Notes: generated by a model not told the origin, from the letters alone. 62,510 bases of DNA from Streptomyces sp. 15-116A (GCF_025290915.1 NZ_JAOCQE010000012.1:1-62510); one strand, 5' to 3'; shown: positions 1-8,366, counted from the stretch's first letter. A program made the numbers and translations.

Positions 1-1125
1 CCCGCCGGTGTGCAGGGCGACGGCGGTCATCGGCACGGCGACCAGCAGCAGTCCGGCGCCGAGCACCAGGCCCATGACCGGGTATCCGGCCTGCTCGGAC
101 AGGGCGCTGCCGGTCAGCGGACCGGCCGCGGTGCCGAGCGAGGACGCCGAGCCGACGAGCACCGCCCACCGGCCGCGCCCGTCGAGGGAGGCGGCGAGGC
201 CGATCAGGTACGACAGCACCACCGGGTACAGCGTGTTCCAGGCGACCTCGCCGGCCGCGAAGGTCACCGGACCGGTCGCCGACGCGGTCAGCGCGATGCA
301 GGCGGCGATCAGCACGGTACCCGCACCGATCGGCACCGCCCGCCCGAGCCGGGCTCCCAGCGCGCCGGCCGCCAGCACACCGACCAGCCCGGCGCCGAGC
401 GCCACGGCGAAGACCACGCCGAGGGCGGCATCACCGAGATGCGCCTGGGTGAGCCCGATCCGGCCGCTGACACCCCACAGCGAGTTCTGGGCGAGCGACC
501 AGAACACGATGGCGCCGGCCAGCACCAGCCCGGAGCGGCGGTGGGGGAGGGGCGAGCCGTCGTGGGACGCGGAGGCCGCCTCCCGTGTCTGTCCGGCGCC
601 CGGCAGGCGCCCGGTCAGGGGCCACACCGCGAGGGCCGTCAGCGCGATCGCGGCCAGCGGCAGTCCGTGCGCCCGGCCGAGGTGAGGCACGATCAGGTAG
701 ACGGCGCCGGCCAGCGCGGACACGGTCAGCAGGCCGAGCGTGGACGCCCGGTGCGGATCGCGCTCCGCGGCTATCCGGGTGGCGGCGATCGTCGTGGCCG
801 TACCCGAGCCGAAGCCGCCCACCATCGCACCGGCGACGACGACCGGGATGTCGGTGGTGAGGGCGGCTGTGCCGTAGCCGAGGGCGGCGAGGAGGAGGCC
901 GAGGCGGGCCAGGGTGCGGGCGCCGACGCGCTCCACCCGGGAGGCGAGCAGGAAGCCCGCCGTCGCCGAGCTCAGCAGCAGCGCGCTGCCGACGGCACCG
1001 GCCTGGGTGGCGGTCAGCGGAAGTGAGGTGTCCAGCCTGCCGACGGTGGTCGGCAGCAGATACGGGGCGAGGTACCCGGCCGTGAAGAGGGCGACGAGGG
1101 GCCAGGGGGCGGTGCGGGCGAACAC
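1..1125 (-). CDS. MFS transporter, truncated by the window edge
   Basis: About 375 codons of a major facilitator superfamily permease are visible. The C-terminus lies beyond base 1. The translation is a chain of hydrophobic helices separated by short basic loops. It includes a typical cytoplasmic arginine-rich loop after TM2 (LASRVERVGARTLARLG) and a glycine-rich helix (GAMVGGFGSGTATTIAATR) resembling motif C-type helices of efflux permeases. The chosen start is the GTG at 1125-1123, just before the first hydrophobic segment. An in-frame GTG near 1222 would add about 32 proline/arginine-rich residues with no obvious role. The substrate cannot be told. The gene runs away from the IclR/glucarate block and is probably a separate unit. 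Confidence 0.8.
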   Translation of the reverse strand, partial: MFARTAPWPLVALFTAGYLAPYLLPTTVGRLDTSLPLTATQAGAVGSALLLSSATAGFLLASRVERVGARTLARLGLLLAALGYGTAALTTDIPVVVAGAMVGGFGSGTATTIAATRIAAERDPHRASTLGLLTVSALAGAVYLIVPHLGRAHGLPLAAIALTALAVWPLTGRLPGAGQTREAASASHDGSPLPHRRSGLVLAGAIVFWSLAQNSLWGVSGRIGLTQAHLGDAALGVVFAVALGAGLVGVLAAGALGARLGRAVPIGAGTVLIAACIALTASATGPVTFAAGEVAWNTLYPVVLSYLIGLAASLDGRGRWAVLVGSASSLGTAAGPLTGSALSEQAGYPVMGLVLGAGLLLVAVPMTAVALHTGG

Positions 1126-1302
1126 GGGCGTTCCCAGGGCATGCGAAAGGAAGGGTTCGAAAAGGGGGAGGGGCGCCGACCGTCGACGGACAGGAACGCG
1201 CGGGCAATTTGTATCAAGCACGCAGTCGGGTAGGCGAAGCCAGGGGGTGTGATCTGGCCCACTCTTGCGTTTGGTGTGTGTAGGGCTGGGTAGCAGCGGG
1301 CG

Positions 1303-2085
1303 CTAACGCCAGTGGACCGGCCCGATTCCGCCCGGAATGGTCGCCTCCACCTTGGTCCTGATCTCCCGCATCACCGCGACGATCCGCTCCTCGTGACCGG
1401 GCGTCAGGCGGGCCACCGGAACCGAGCAGCTGATCGCGTCCTGGGCCGGGCTGTCGTAGCGCAGCGCGAAGCCGAAGCCGACGATGCCGAGGACGCCCTC
1501 CTCCCGGTCGACCGAGTAGCCGCGGGCCCGCACCCGCGCGAGATCGGCCGCCAGTGACTCACGGCCGGTGTGCGTATGGGGCGTGAGCGCCTCGTAGGGC
1601 CCCTCGGGCAGCTCCTCGTCCGGCCGTTCCGCCAGGAGTGCCTTGCCCAGGGCTCCGGCGTGGGCGGGCAGCCTGCGCCCGACCCTGCTGATCGTCCTGA
1701 GGTACTCGTGCGACTCCCGGGTCGCCAGATACGCCACGTCCCGGCCGTCCAGCCGCCCCAGATGGATCGTCTCGCCCAGCGCCTCCGAGGCCTCGTCCAG
1801 ATACGGCCGTGCCGCCCGCACCCGGGGGTCGGAGTCGAGATAGCTGGTGCCGGTGAGCAGGGCGTGGATGCCGATGCCGTACAGCGAACCGGTGACGTCG
1901 GTGCGGACCCAGCCGCGTGAGATGAGGGTCTGGAGCAGCGCGTACATCGAGCTGCGCGGCACGCCCAGTTCGTCGGCCAGCTCCTGCAGCCGTGCCGGGC
2001 GGTCGCCGCGCGCCGCCAGCAGCTCCAGCAGCTCCACCGTCCGCGCCGCCGACTTCACCTCGCGCACGCCGCCCGTCTCCGACAT
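1303..2085 (-). CDS. IclR-family transcriptional regulator
   Basis: This 260-residue protein has the two-domain IclR layout. The N-terminal winged helix-turn-helix spans about residues 12-62 (LQELADELGVPRSSMYALLQ). The ligand-binding IclR domain spans about 75-250 and includes the family-typical stretch LPAHAGALGKALLAE. It is divergent from the glucarate genes that begin at 2203, with about 117 bp between the start codons. By analogy with KdgR and other sugar-acid IclR proteins, it is inferred to control that operon. No clear Shine-Dalgarno precedes the ATG, so translation may be leaderless. The effector is probably glucarate or a pathway intermediate, but the sequence does not show this. Confidence 0.9.
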   Translation of the reverse strand: MSETGGVREVKSAARTVELLELLAARGDRPARLQELADELGVPRSSMYALLQTLISRGWVRTDVTGSLYGIGIHALLTGTSYLDSDPRVRAARPYLDEASEALGETIHLGRLDGRDVAYLATRESHEYLRTISRVGRRLPAHAGALGKALLAERPDEELPEGPYEALTPHTHTGRESLAADLARVRARGYSVDREEGVLGIVGFGFALRYDSPAQDAISCSVPVARLTPGHEERIVAVMREIRTKVEATIPGGIGPVHWR

Positions 2086-2202
2086 GAGCCGATGGTAATC
2101 GCGGCGGCGATCCCAACCGGCGCGGCCATTGACGCCTGCCGTTCACCTCCTTAGGCTCCATCTTCATACATGGACAACGTCTACATAGGGAGATGGCGAG
2201 CG
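2086..2202. promoter_or_regulatory. Divergent promoter region between IclR gene and glucarate operon
   Basis: This gap holds the control signals for both the regulator and the catabolic operon. A short dyad TGGAC-AAC-GTCTA (2171-2183, one mismatch) lies just upstream of the likely GTG start at 2203 and is a candidate IclR-type operator. A good ribosome-binding site AGGGAG (2187-2192) supports the GTG at 2203 over the ATG at 2170, which would lie inside the dyad. Operator assignment is inference. Confidence 0.4.
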
Positions 2203-3153
2203 GTGAGTCCTGCGAGTCCCGATACGGATGCGGTGGCCCGGCGGCTGAGGGAAGGCATGGCGGACGGCGTGCTGTCGTTCCCGCTCACGAGCTTCCACGC
2301 CGACGGCACCCTCGACCCGGACGGCTTCCGGGCGCACATCGCCGCGCAGATCGCCACCGGCCCCGGCGCGGTCTTCCCCGCCTGCGGCACCGGCGAGTTC
2401 TTCTCCCTGGACGAGGAGGAGTACGGGCAGGTCGTCACCATCGCCGTCGAGGAGGCCGCCGGACGCCTCCCCGTCGTCGCCGGCACCGGATACGGCTGGG
2501 CCCAGGCCACCCGGTTCGCCCGCATCGCCGAGGAGGCCGGCGCCGACGCGCTGCTCGTCCTGCCGCATTACCTGATCGCCGCCCCGCAGGACGGCCTGGT
2601 CGCCCAGCTGGAGCGGCTCGCCGAGCGCACCCCGCTGCCCCTCGTCGCGTACCAGCGCGGCCAGGTCGCCTACACGGCCGCCTCGATCCGGCGCCTCGCC
2701 GCTGTTCCCACCGTCATCGGCCTCAAGGACGGCCACAGCGACCTCGACCGCCTCCAGCGCCTCACCCTCGCCGCCCCCGAGGACTTCCTCTTCTTCAACG
2801 GCGCCTCCACCGCCGAGATCCAGGCCCGCGCCTACGCCACCGTCGGCGTCCCCGCCTACTCCTCCGCCGTGCACGCCTTCGCCCCCGAGATCGCGAACGC
2901 CTTCTTCACCGCGCTGAGGAACGGCGACGACGGTACGACCGAGAAGCTGCTGCGCGAGTTCTACGTCCCCCTCGTCGAACTGCGCGACCGGGTGCCCGGA
3001 TACGCCGTGTCCCTCGTCAAAGCCGCCGCCCGGTTGCGCGGCCGCCCGGTCGGACCCGTGCGCGCCCCCCTCACCGACCCGTCGGCCGCCGACCTGGCCG
3101 ACCTCGAACGCCTCCTGACCACTGGACTCGACCTCGTAGGAGCCTCCCTGTGA
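2203..3153 (+). CDS. kdgD: 5-dehydro-4-deoxyglucarate dehydratase
   Basis: This is a 316-residue DapA/N-acetylneuraminate lyase superfamily enzyme. The family dehydrates and decarboxylates 5-keto-4-deoxy-glucarate to 2,5-dioxopentanoate. The Schiff-base lysine is in IGLKDGHSD (about K175), the superfamily tyrosine in VAYQRG (about Y150), and the substrate-binding loop in CGTGEFFSL. An alternative ATG at 2170 is in frame, but the GTG at 2203 has the better ribosome-binding site. The stop codon overlaps the GTG of gudD by four bases (GTGA), so the two are translationally coupled. Together they perform two consecutive steps of glucarate breakdown. Confidence 0.93.
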   Translation: MSPASPDTDAVARRLREGMADGVLSFPLTSFHADGTLDPDGFRAHIAAQIATGPGAVFPACGTGEFFSLDEEEYGQVVTIAVEEAAGRLPVVAGTGYGWAQATRFARIAEEAGADALLVLPHYLIAAPQDGLVAQLERLAERTPLPLVAYQRGQVAYTAASIRRLAAVPTVIGLKDGHSDLDRLQRLTLAAPEDFLFFNGASTAEIQARAYATVGVPAYSSAVHAFAPEIANAFFTALRNGDDGTTEKLLREFYVPLVELRDRVPGYAVSLVKAAARLRGRPVGPVRAPLTDPSAADLADLERLLTTGLDLVGASL

Positions 3154-4439
3154 ACCTCACCGTCACCGACGTCCGCCTGACGCCGATCCTGGTCGCCGAC
3201 CCGCCCCTGCTGAACACCCAGGGCGTCCACCAGCCGTACACGCCCCGCCTGATCGTGGAGGTGGAGACGGCGGACGGCATCACCGGCGTCGGCGAGACCT
3301 ACGGCGACACCAAGTACCTGGAACTGGCCCGCCCGCTCGCCGAGCGGCTCGTCGGCCGCCAGGTCTCCGACCTCAACGGCCTGTTCACCGCCGCGGACGA
3401 GGTGGCCGTCGCCGCTTCCCGGGTCTCCGGGCAGGTCGACGTGGGCGGACTGCGCGGTGTCCAGACCGCCGACAAACTGCGCCTGTCCGTCGTCTCCGGC
3501 TTCGAGGTCGCCTGCCTCGACGCCCTCGGCAAGGCGCTCGGCCTGCCCGTGCACGCCCTGCTCGGCGGCAAGGTGCGCGAGACCGTCGAGTACAGCGCGT
3601 ACCTCTTCTACAAATGGGCCGAGCACCCCGAGGGCGTGCCGGCCGAGAAGGACGACTGGGGCGCCGCCCTCGACCCGGCCGGCGTCGTCGAACAGGCCCG
3701 CGTCCTCACCGAGCGCCACGGATTCACCTCCTACAAGCTCAAGGGCGGTGTCTTCCCGCCCGAGGAGGAGATCGCCGCGATCCGCGCCCTCGCCGAGGCG
3801 TTCCCCGGACATCCCCTGCGCCTCGACCCCAACGGGGCCTGGTCCGTGGAGACTTCGCTGAAGGTCGCCGAGGAACTCGGTGACCTCCTGGAGTACCTGG
3901 AGGACCCGGTGCTCGGCACCCCGGCCATGGCCGAGGTCGCGGCGAAGACGGACGTGCCGCTCGCCACCAACATGTGCGTGACGACCTTCGCCGAGATCAA
4001 GGAGGCGTTCACCCGCGACGCCGTGCAGGTCGTCCTGTCCGACCACCACTACTGGGGCGGACTGCGCAACACCCAGCAACTCGCCGCCGTCTGCCGCACG
4101 TTCGGCGTCGGGGTGTCCATGCACTCCAACACCCACCTCGGCATCAGCCTCGCCGCGATGACCCATGTCTCGGCCACCGTCCCCGACCTGCACCACGCCT
4201 GCGACTCCCACTACCCCTGGCAGCCGGAGGACGTCCTCACCGAGCGCCTCACCTTCGACGGCGGCAAGGTCACCGTCTCCGACGCACCCGGTCTCGGCGT
4301 CGAACTCGACCGCGAAAAACTGGCGTTCCTCCACCAGCGCTGGCTCGACGACGACGGCACCCTGCGCGACCGCGACGACGCGGCGGCGATGCGGGCCGCC
4401 GACCCGGACTGGGTCACCCCCTCTGTCCCCCGCTGGTGA
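3150..4439 (+). CDS. gudD: Glucarate dehydratase (enolase superfamily)
   Basis: This 429-residue mandelate-racemase/enolase-superfamily enzyme converts D-glucarate (and perhaps L-idarate) to 5-keto-4-deoxyglucarate. Visible signatures are the catalytic KxK pair in SYKLKGG (about K196/K198), metal ligands in RLDPNGAW (D226) and YLEDPV (E251), the LATNMCV strand (N274), and a likely Asp/His dyad in LSDHHYWGG and SMHSNTHLG. The GTG start overlaps the preceding stop and follows AGGAG at 3138-3142. The gene sits between the next pathway enzyme and a permease, which fits an induced sugar-acid operon. The alpha-ketoglutarate semialdehyde dehydrogenase needed to finish the route is not in this window. 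Confidence 0.94.
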   Translation: MNLTVTDVRLTPILVADPPLLNTQGVHQPYTPRLIVEVETADGITGVGETYGDTKYLELARPLAERLVGRQVSDLNGLFTAADEVAVAASRVSGQVDVGGLRGVQTADKLRLSVVSGFEVACLDALGKALGLPVHALLGGKVRETVEYSAYLFYKWAEHPEGVPAEKDDWGAALDPAGVVEQARVLTERHGFTSYKLKGGVFPPEEEIAAIRALAEAFPGHPLRLDPNGAWSVETSLKVAEELGDLLEYLEDPVLGTPAMAEVAAKTDVPLATNMCVTTFAEIKEAFTRDAVQVVLSDHHYWGGLRNTQQLAAVCRTFGVGVSMHSNTHLGISLAAMTHVSATVPDLHHACDSHYPWQPEDVLTERLTFDGGKVTVSDAPGLGVELDREKLAFLHQRWLDDDGTLRDRDDAAAMRAADPDWVTPSVPRW

Positions 4440-4497
4440 ACAGCCCTTTTCTCACACTGCGTCGGTGAGCCCGCCTCTTTTCACACCGCGTTGGTGA
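4435..4497 (+). repeat. 29-bp imperfect tandem repeat after gudD
   Basis: The sequence GGTGA recurs at exact 29-bp steps (4435, 4464, 4493), with similar intervening bases (TTTTC..ACACTGCGTC and TTTTCACACCGCGTT). The first copy includes the gudD stop codon. The array fills most of the gap to the permease ribosome-binding site. It may be a product of slippage. A regulatory role is not shown. Confidence 0.7.
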
Positions 4498-4531
4498 ACC
4501 CCCTTTCCCCTGCCCACGATCGGAGCCGCTC

Positions 4532-5941
4532 GTGTCAGCAGTACCACCGGCACCACCCGTAGAGCACCCGCCCGCGGTCCAGTCGGCGATCCGCAAGATC
4601 TTCCGCCGCGTGGTCCCCCTGTTCTTCGTGATGTTCGTCGCGAACTACATGGACCGCGTGAACCTCGGCTTCGCCCAGGACGAACTCCGCGCCGACGTAG
4701 GGCTGTCGGCCGCCGCGTTCGGGCTCGGCGCCGGCATCTTCTTCATCGCGTACGCCATCTTCGAGGTCCCCTCCAACATCCTCATGGAGCGCTACGGGGC
4801 CAAGGTGTGGCTGACCCGCATCATGATCAGCTGGGGGGTCGTCGCCACCGCGATGGCCTTCGTCAACAGCGTCGAGATGTTCTACGCCCTGCGCTTCCTA
4901 CTCGGCGTCGCCGAAGCCGGCTTCTTCCCCGCCGTCATCTACTACTTCAGCCGCTGGCTGCCCGACAGCCACCGCGGCCGGGCCACCTCCGTCTTCCTGA
5001 TGGGCTCCGGCACGGCCACCGTCATCGTCGGACCGGTCTCCGGCGCGCTGATGGAGATGCACGGCCTCCTCGGGCACGCCGGCTGGCAGTGGATGTTCTT
5101 CATCGAGGGCATCTTCTCCGTCGTCCTCGGCTTCGTCGTCTACCGCTTCCTCGACTCGGGCATCGAGACCGCCGCCTGGCTCACCGACGAGGAGAAGTCC
5201 GGCCTCGTCGCGGTCATCGACGCCGAGCAGGCCGAGCGGGAGACGCAGCGCGGCACGGCGAAGGTCTCGCGCTGGAAGCTGCTCGCCGACCCGCAGATGC
5301 TGCTGTTCCTGTGGATCTACTTCGCGATCAACGTGGCCCTGTACGCGGTGACGTTCTGGCTGCCCTCGATCGTCGACGACATCGGCGGGCTCAGCAGCCT
5401 CCAGGTCGGCTTCCTCACCGCCGTGCCATGGCTGTGCGCGATCGCCGCCGTCTACGTCAGCGGGCGGGTCTCCGACCGCATCGGCAAGCGGCGGCCCGTC
5501 CTCGTCACCCTGCTGCTGCTCGGCGGCTGCGGCACGCTGCTCGCCGTGTACGTCTCGCCCTGGGCCGGCCTCGGCGCCCTGTGCCTGGCCGCCGTGGGCT
5601 TCAAACCGGCCTCCCCGGTCTTCTGGACCATTCCCCAGAGCTACCTCGACGCCCGCGCCGCCGCGCCCGGCATCGCGCTGATCAACTCCATCGGCAACCT
5701 CGGCGGCTTCGTGGCCCCCACGGCCTTCGGGATCATCGAGGACACGACCGGCTCGACCAAGGGCGGGCTCGTGGGGCTCACGGTGGTCGGCTTCCTGGCC
5801 GCGCTGAGTGTGCTGCTGGTGCGCGGGGGCGGGCGCAACGACCGGGTGCGCGAGCGGGTGGGCAGGCAGTCAGGGCCCGCCGAGGCGAAGACGGCCCCCG
5901 GTGCGGCCCGTAGCGCCGAGGCGGGGGCGGCCCCGGCCTGA
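4532..5941 (+). CDS. MFS permease, anion:cation symporter (glucarate/galactarate type)
   Basis: This 469-residue, 12-helix transporter belongs to the phthalate-permease/GudP branch of the MFS. The first helix ends in the branch-typical FVANYMDRVNLGFAQDEL, and loop 2-3 carries a conserved basic turn (LMERYGAKVW). The GTG start follows CGGAG (4521-4525). The protein ends in a roughly 45-residue Ala/Arg-rich tail. It is the fourth gene of the glucarate block and is inferred to import D-glucarate or a related aldarate for the two upstream dehydratases. Exact specificity within the family is uncertain. Confidence 0.88.
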   Translation: MSAVPPAPPVEHPPAVQSAIRKIFRRVVPLFFVMFVANYMDRVNLGFAQDELRADVGLSAAAFGLGAGIFFIAYAIFEVPSNILMERYGAKVWLTRIMISWGVVATAMAFVNSVEMFYALRFLLGVAEAGFFPAVIYYFSRWLPDSHRGRATSVFLMGSGTATVIVGPVSGALMEMHGLLGHAGWQWMFFIEGIFSVVLGFVVYRFLDSGIETAAWLTDEEKSGLVAVIDAEQAERETQRGTAKVSRWKLLADPQMLLFLWIYFAINVALYAVTFWLPSIVDDIGGLSSLQVGFLTAVPWLCAIAAVYVSGRVSDRIGKRRPVLVTLLLLGGCGTLLAVYVSPWAGLGALCLAAVGFKPASPVFWTIPQSYLDARAAAPGIALINSIGNLGGFVAPTAFGIIEDTTGSTKGGLVGLTVVGFLAALSVLLVRGGGRNDRVRERVGRQSGPAEAKTAPGAARSAEAGAAPA

Positions 5942-5988
5942 GGGTCTCGGGGAGGACGCGGTGTGACGGCGTGAGCGTTGTCAGTGGT

Positions 5989-6017
5989 GTGGTGCAGACT
6001 GGCCAGATCCGCACCAC
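5989..6017. promoter_or_regulatory. Dyad operator candidate upstream of PfkB kinase
   Basis: A 7-bp perfect inverted repeat (GTGGTGC at 5989-5995, GCACCAC at 6011-6017) brackets a central TGGCCA. With a one-base bulge, both 14-15 bp halves match almost completely. It ends 15 bp before the kinase start and 3 bp before its AGGGAG ribosome-binding site. This position would block transcription or translation when occupied. The regulator is unknown. Confidence 0.5.
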
Positions 6018-6032
6018 GTCAGGGAGCGCATC

Positions 6033-7166
6033 GTGATCGCGTCCACCGCGTCTTCCATGCCGGCCGGAGAAGGAGCGCACCGCCGCCAGATCCAGGTCGA
6101 CCCCCTCGCCCTGCTGCGCACCACGCAGGACCCGCCGTGGGACGTCTATCTCACCGGCACCGTCTTCCTCGACATCATCTTCACCGGGCTCGATTCCGCC
6201 CCGGTGCGCGGGACCGAGTCCTGGGCACGCGGGATGGGGTCGAGCCCCGGCGGTGTCGCCAACATGGCCACCGCGCTGGCCCGCCTCGGCCTGCGGACGT
6301 CCCTCGCGGCGGCGTTCGGCGACGACCACTACGGCGAGTACTGCTGGGACGCGCTGGAACAGGGCGAAGGTATCGACCTGTCGCTGTCGCGCACCGTGCC
6401 CGGCTGGCACTCGCCGGTCACCGTCTCGATGGCGTACGAGGGGGAGCGGACGATGGTGTCCCACGGGCACGAGCCTCCGCCGGAGGAACCCGCCCCCGAC
6501 TGCCCGCCGCGCGCGAGAGCCGCCGTCGCCTCGCTCACGCCGGGGCGCAGCGCGGCGTGGATCGCGCAGGCGGCGCGCAAGGGGGCTCGGATCTTCGGTG
6601 ACGTGGGGTGGGACGACACCGGGGCGTGGGATCTGGCGGGGCTGCCGGATCTGCGGTACTGCGAGGCGTTCCTGCCGAACGCGCAGGAAGCCATGCGCTA
6701 CACGAGGACGGACTGTCCGCGGGCGGCCGCGCATGCGCTCACCGAGCATGTGCCGGTGGCGGTGGTGACGCTGGGCGCGGAGGGGGCGTACGCGGTGGAC
6801 GGGCGGACGGGGGAGTGTGCCGAGGTTCCGGCGATCGAGGTGGAGGCGCTGGATCCGACGGGGGCCGGGGATGTGTTCGTGGCCGGCTTTGTGACCGGGA
6901 CGCTGGCGGGGTGGTCGCTGGCGGACCGGCTGGCCTTCGCGGGGTTGACCGCGGCGCTGTCCGTGCAGGAGTTCGGGGGGTCGTTGTCGGCGCCGGGGTG
7001 GGCGGAGATCGGGGCGTGGTGGCGGAAGGTGCAGTCGGTGGAGGGGCAGGAGCCGGTTGCGCTGCGGCGGTACGGGTTTCTGGCGGAGCTGGTTCCGGAG
7101 GAGCTGGTGCGGCCGTGGCCGCTGCGGCGGGCGGTGCCGACGATCGGTTTCCGGCGTTCAGCCTGA
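6033..7166 (+). CDS. PfkB-family carbohydrate kinase
   Basis: This 377-residue ribokinase-fold sugar kinase has the N-terminal PfkB signature around SSPGGVANMATALARLG. The C-terminal signature is DPTGAGDVFVAGF, whose aspartate is the catalytic base. It transfers phosphate from ATP to a sugar or sugar acid. The GTG start follows AGGGAG at about 6021-6026. It is separated from the permease by 91 bp and has its own dyad, so it may be controlled independently. The position beside a glucarate operon suggests a ketodeoxy-sugar substrate, but the PfkB family is too broad to say. G-rich codons rise sharply in the second half. Confidence 0.85.
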   Translation: MIASTASSMPAGEGAHRRQIQVDPLALLRTTQDPPWDVYLTGTVFLDIIFTGLDSAPVRGTESWARGMGSSPGGVANMATALARLGLRTSLAAAFGDDHYGEYCWDALEQGEGIDLSLSRTVPGWHSPVTVSMAYEGERTMVSHGHEPPPEEPAPDCPPRARAAVASLTPGRSAAWIAQAARKGARIFGDVGWDDTGAWDLAGLPDLRYCEAFLPNAQEAMRYTRTDCPRAAAHALTEHVPVAVVTLGAEGAYAVDGRTGECAEVPAIEVEALDPTGAGDVFVAGFVTGTLAGWSLADRLAFAGLTAALSVQEFGGSLSAPGWAEIGAWWRKVQSVEGQEPVALRRYGFLAELVPEELVRPWPLRRAVPTIGFRRSA

Positions 7167-7168
7167 CA

Positions 7169-7210
7169 CGGGGCTCCGCCCCGCACCCCGCCAGGGGGCT
7201 CCGCCCCCTG
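7169..7210 (+). terminator. Two tandem GC hairpins after the kinase
   Basis: CGGGGC-TCC-GCCCCG (7169-7183) and CAGGGGGC-TCC-GCCCCCTG (7192-7210) are perfect short stem-loops directly after the kinase stop. The form is common at Streptomyces gene ends and lacks a U-tract. Confidence 0.6.
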
Positions 7211-7242
7211 GACCCCCGGGCCTATGCCCACCCACCACCCGA

Positions 7243-7303
7243 CTCGGTCGGTCGAGAGGCGGGCCGCTCCGCGGTTCGGCTCGGTCGGTCGAGAGGCGGG
7301 CCG
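7243..7303 (+). repeat. 24-bp direct repeat, two copies
   Basis: A 24-bp sequence beginning CTCGGTCGGTCGAGAGGC occurs at 7243-7266 and again, identical, at 7280-7303. The gap holds nothing else I can assign. A related CTCGGTCGGTCG run reappears at about 34270-34281. Confidence 0.75.
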
Positions 7304-7350
7304 GACGCCGCGTGCGGGTCCGGCCCGGTCGGCCGTCCTGAGCGGGACGG

Positions 7351-7839
7351 TCAGTCGAAGACGAACGGGCCCGGCGACTGCGGCCCGGTCGCGGTGCAGG
7401 TGATGGTGATGAAACCGAACACGGTCATCTTCAGCGAGCCGCCGTACGCCTCCAGGCTGTCGCCGGAGGCCACGGTGCCGGAGAGCGGCCCGACCGAGAG
7501 GGGGTCGCCCACTGCCATGGCCGGGTTCTTGGTGCCGGAGAAGACGCTGGTGCCGCCGCCTGCCTTGACCAGGGTGAGGGTCGAGACGATCGAGTCCTGC
7601 CCAAGGGCGACGGGCGCGGTCATGGCGGAGGTGCTGAGGGTGAAGGTGGCGGCCGTGCCGTTCTGGGTGGCCGTGAGCGTGGCCTCGCCGCCGCCGTAGC
7701 TGCCGCAGTCGGCGGTGATCGTCGCGGTGCCGGGGGTGACGGCCGCGGCGGTGGGGGCGAAGGCGAGCCCGCAGGCCGCGAGAGCGCCGGCCGTCGCGGA
7801 CACGGCTGTACCGATGCGCTTGCCTCTGGTGCCTCTCAT
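7351..7839 (-). CDS. Small secreted protein of unknown function
   Basis: The 162 residues begin with a clear Sec signal peptide (basic MRGTRGKR, hydrophobic core ATAGALAACGLAF, cleavage after about PTAAA). A Thr/Ser/Gly-rich beta-type mature domain follows, with two cysteines that could form a disulfide (TADCGSYG near the start and TITCTATG near the end). I prefer the ATG at 7839, which has a GGGAA ribosome-binding site. A start at 7887 would add 16 charged residues before the signal peptide. Similar cysteine-bracketed secreted proteins are common in Streptomyces. I do not recognise a specific function. Confidence 0.75.
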   Translation of the reverse strand: MRGTRGKRIGTAVSATAGALAACGLAFAPTAAAVTPGTATITADCGSYGGGEATLTATQNGTAATFTLSTSAMTAPVALGQDSIVSTLTLVKAGGGTSVFSGTKNPAMAVGDPLSVGPLSGTVASGDSLEAYGGSLKMTVFGFITITCTATGPQSPGPFVFD

Positions 7840-7992
7840 GGGATCCGGTTCCCTTTCCGTGTGGGGGGAACTACCGGCGTCTGACATACCGTCAGATCAG
7901 CCGGTTCCATTGATGCGCGAGAGGCAGTGCACGACAAGGTTGAAAACTGGCCTATTTACCGCCGGTAACATCAGCCGTGACGCGGGAGCGCC

Positions 7993-8346
7993 TCACCCCG
8001 CGGTGACCGTCTCCCGTACCGTCCCGTCCGGGCCCGCCACCAGGACCGGGGTCTGGGGCCCACCGAGGTCCCGTACGGCCGCCCGGTCCTCCGCGGAGAC
8101 GGCCCCCGCCTCGGTCACCACCGCCGCCGCCTCCAGAGACCTCGCGCCCGACGCCACGGCCATCGCCACCGCCGTCTGCAGGGCGCTGAGCTTCAGTGAG
8201 TCGAGGGCCACCGTGCCCGCGACATACGTGCGTCCCGTCTCGTCGCGTACGGCCGCCCCCTCGGGCACACCGTTGCGGGCCCGGGCGGAGCGGGCCAGGG
8301 TGACGATCTTGCGGTCCTCGGGGTCGAGCGCGCTGCTGTCGGTCAT
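7993..8346 (-). CDS. Cytidine-deaminase-like protein lacking the zinc site
   Basis: This 117-residue protein is collinear with the small tetrameric cytidine deaminase fold. However, the segment that should carry the (H/C)AE zinc/catalytic motif reads LKLSALQTAVAMAVASG, and there is no PCxxC motif. Deaminase activity is therefore unlikely as read. Actinobacteria keep a gene of this type beside era and the CorC-like protein, which suggests a structural or RNA-related role. It lies 20 bp downstream of the YjbR gene and ends the phoH-ybeY operon. No strong ribosome-binding site is visible. Confidence 0.7.
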   Translation of the reverse strand: MTDSSALDPEDRKIVTLARSARARNGVPEGAAVRDETGRTYVAGTVALDSLKLSALQTAVAMAVASGARSLEAAAVVTEAGAVSAEDRAAVRDLGGPQTPVLVAGPDGTVRETVTAG

Positions 8347-8366
8347 GATCCGAGCATAGGACGCGC

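Noticed and set aside
2131..2151. Strong Shine-Dalgarno-like AAGGAGGTGA on the minus strand ahead of the IclR gene
   Set aside because: The ATG it would serve is out of frame with the regulator and gives a shadow protein. Probably chance.
4435..4497. Possible CRISPR-like repeats
   Set aside because: Contiguous tandem units with no spacers and only about two copies; no cas genes.
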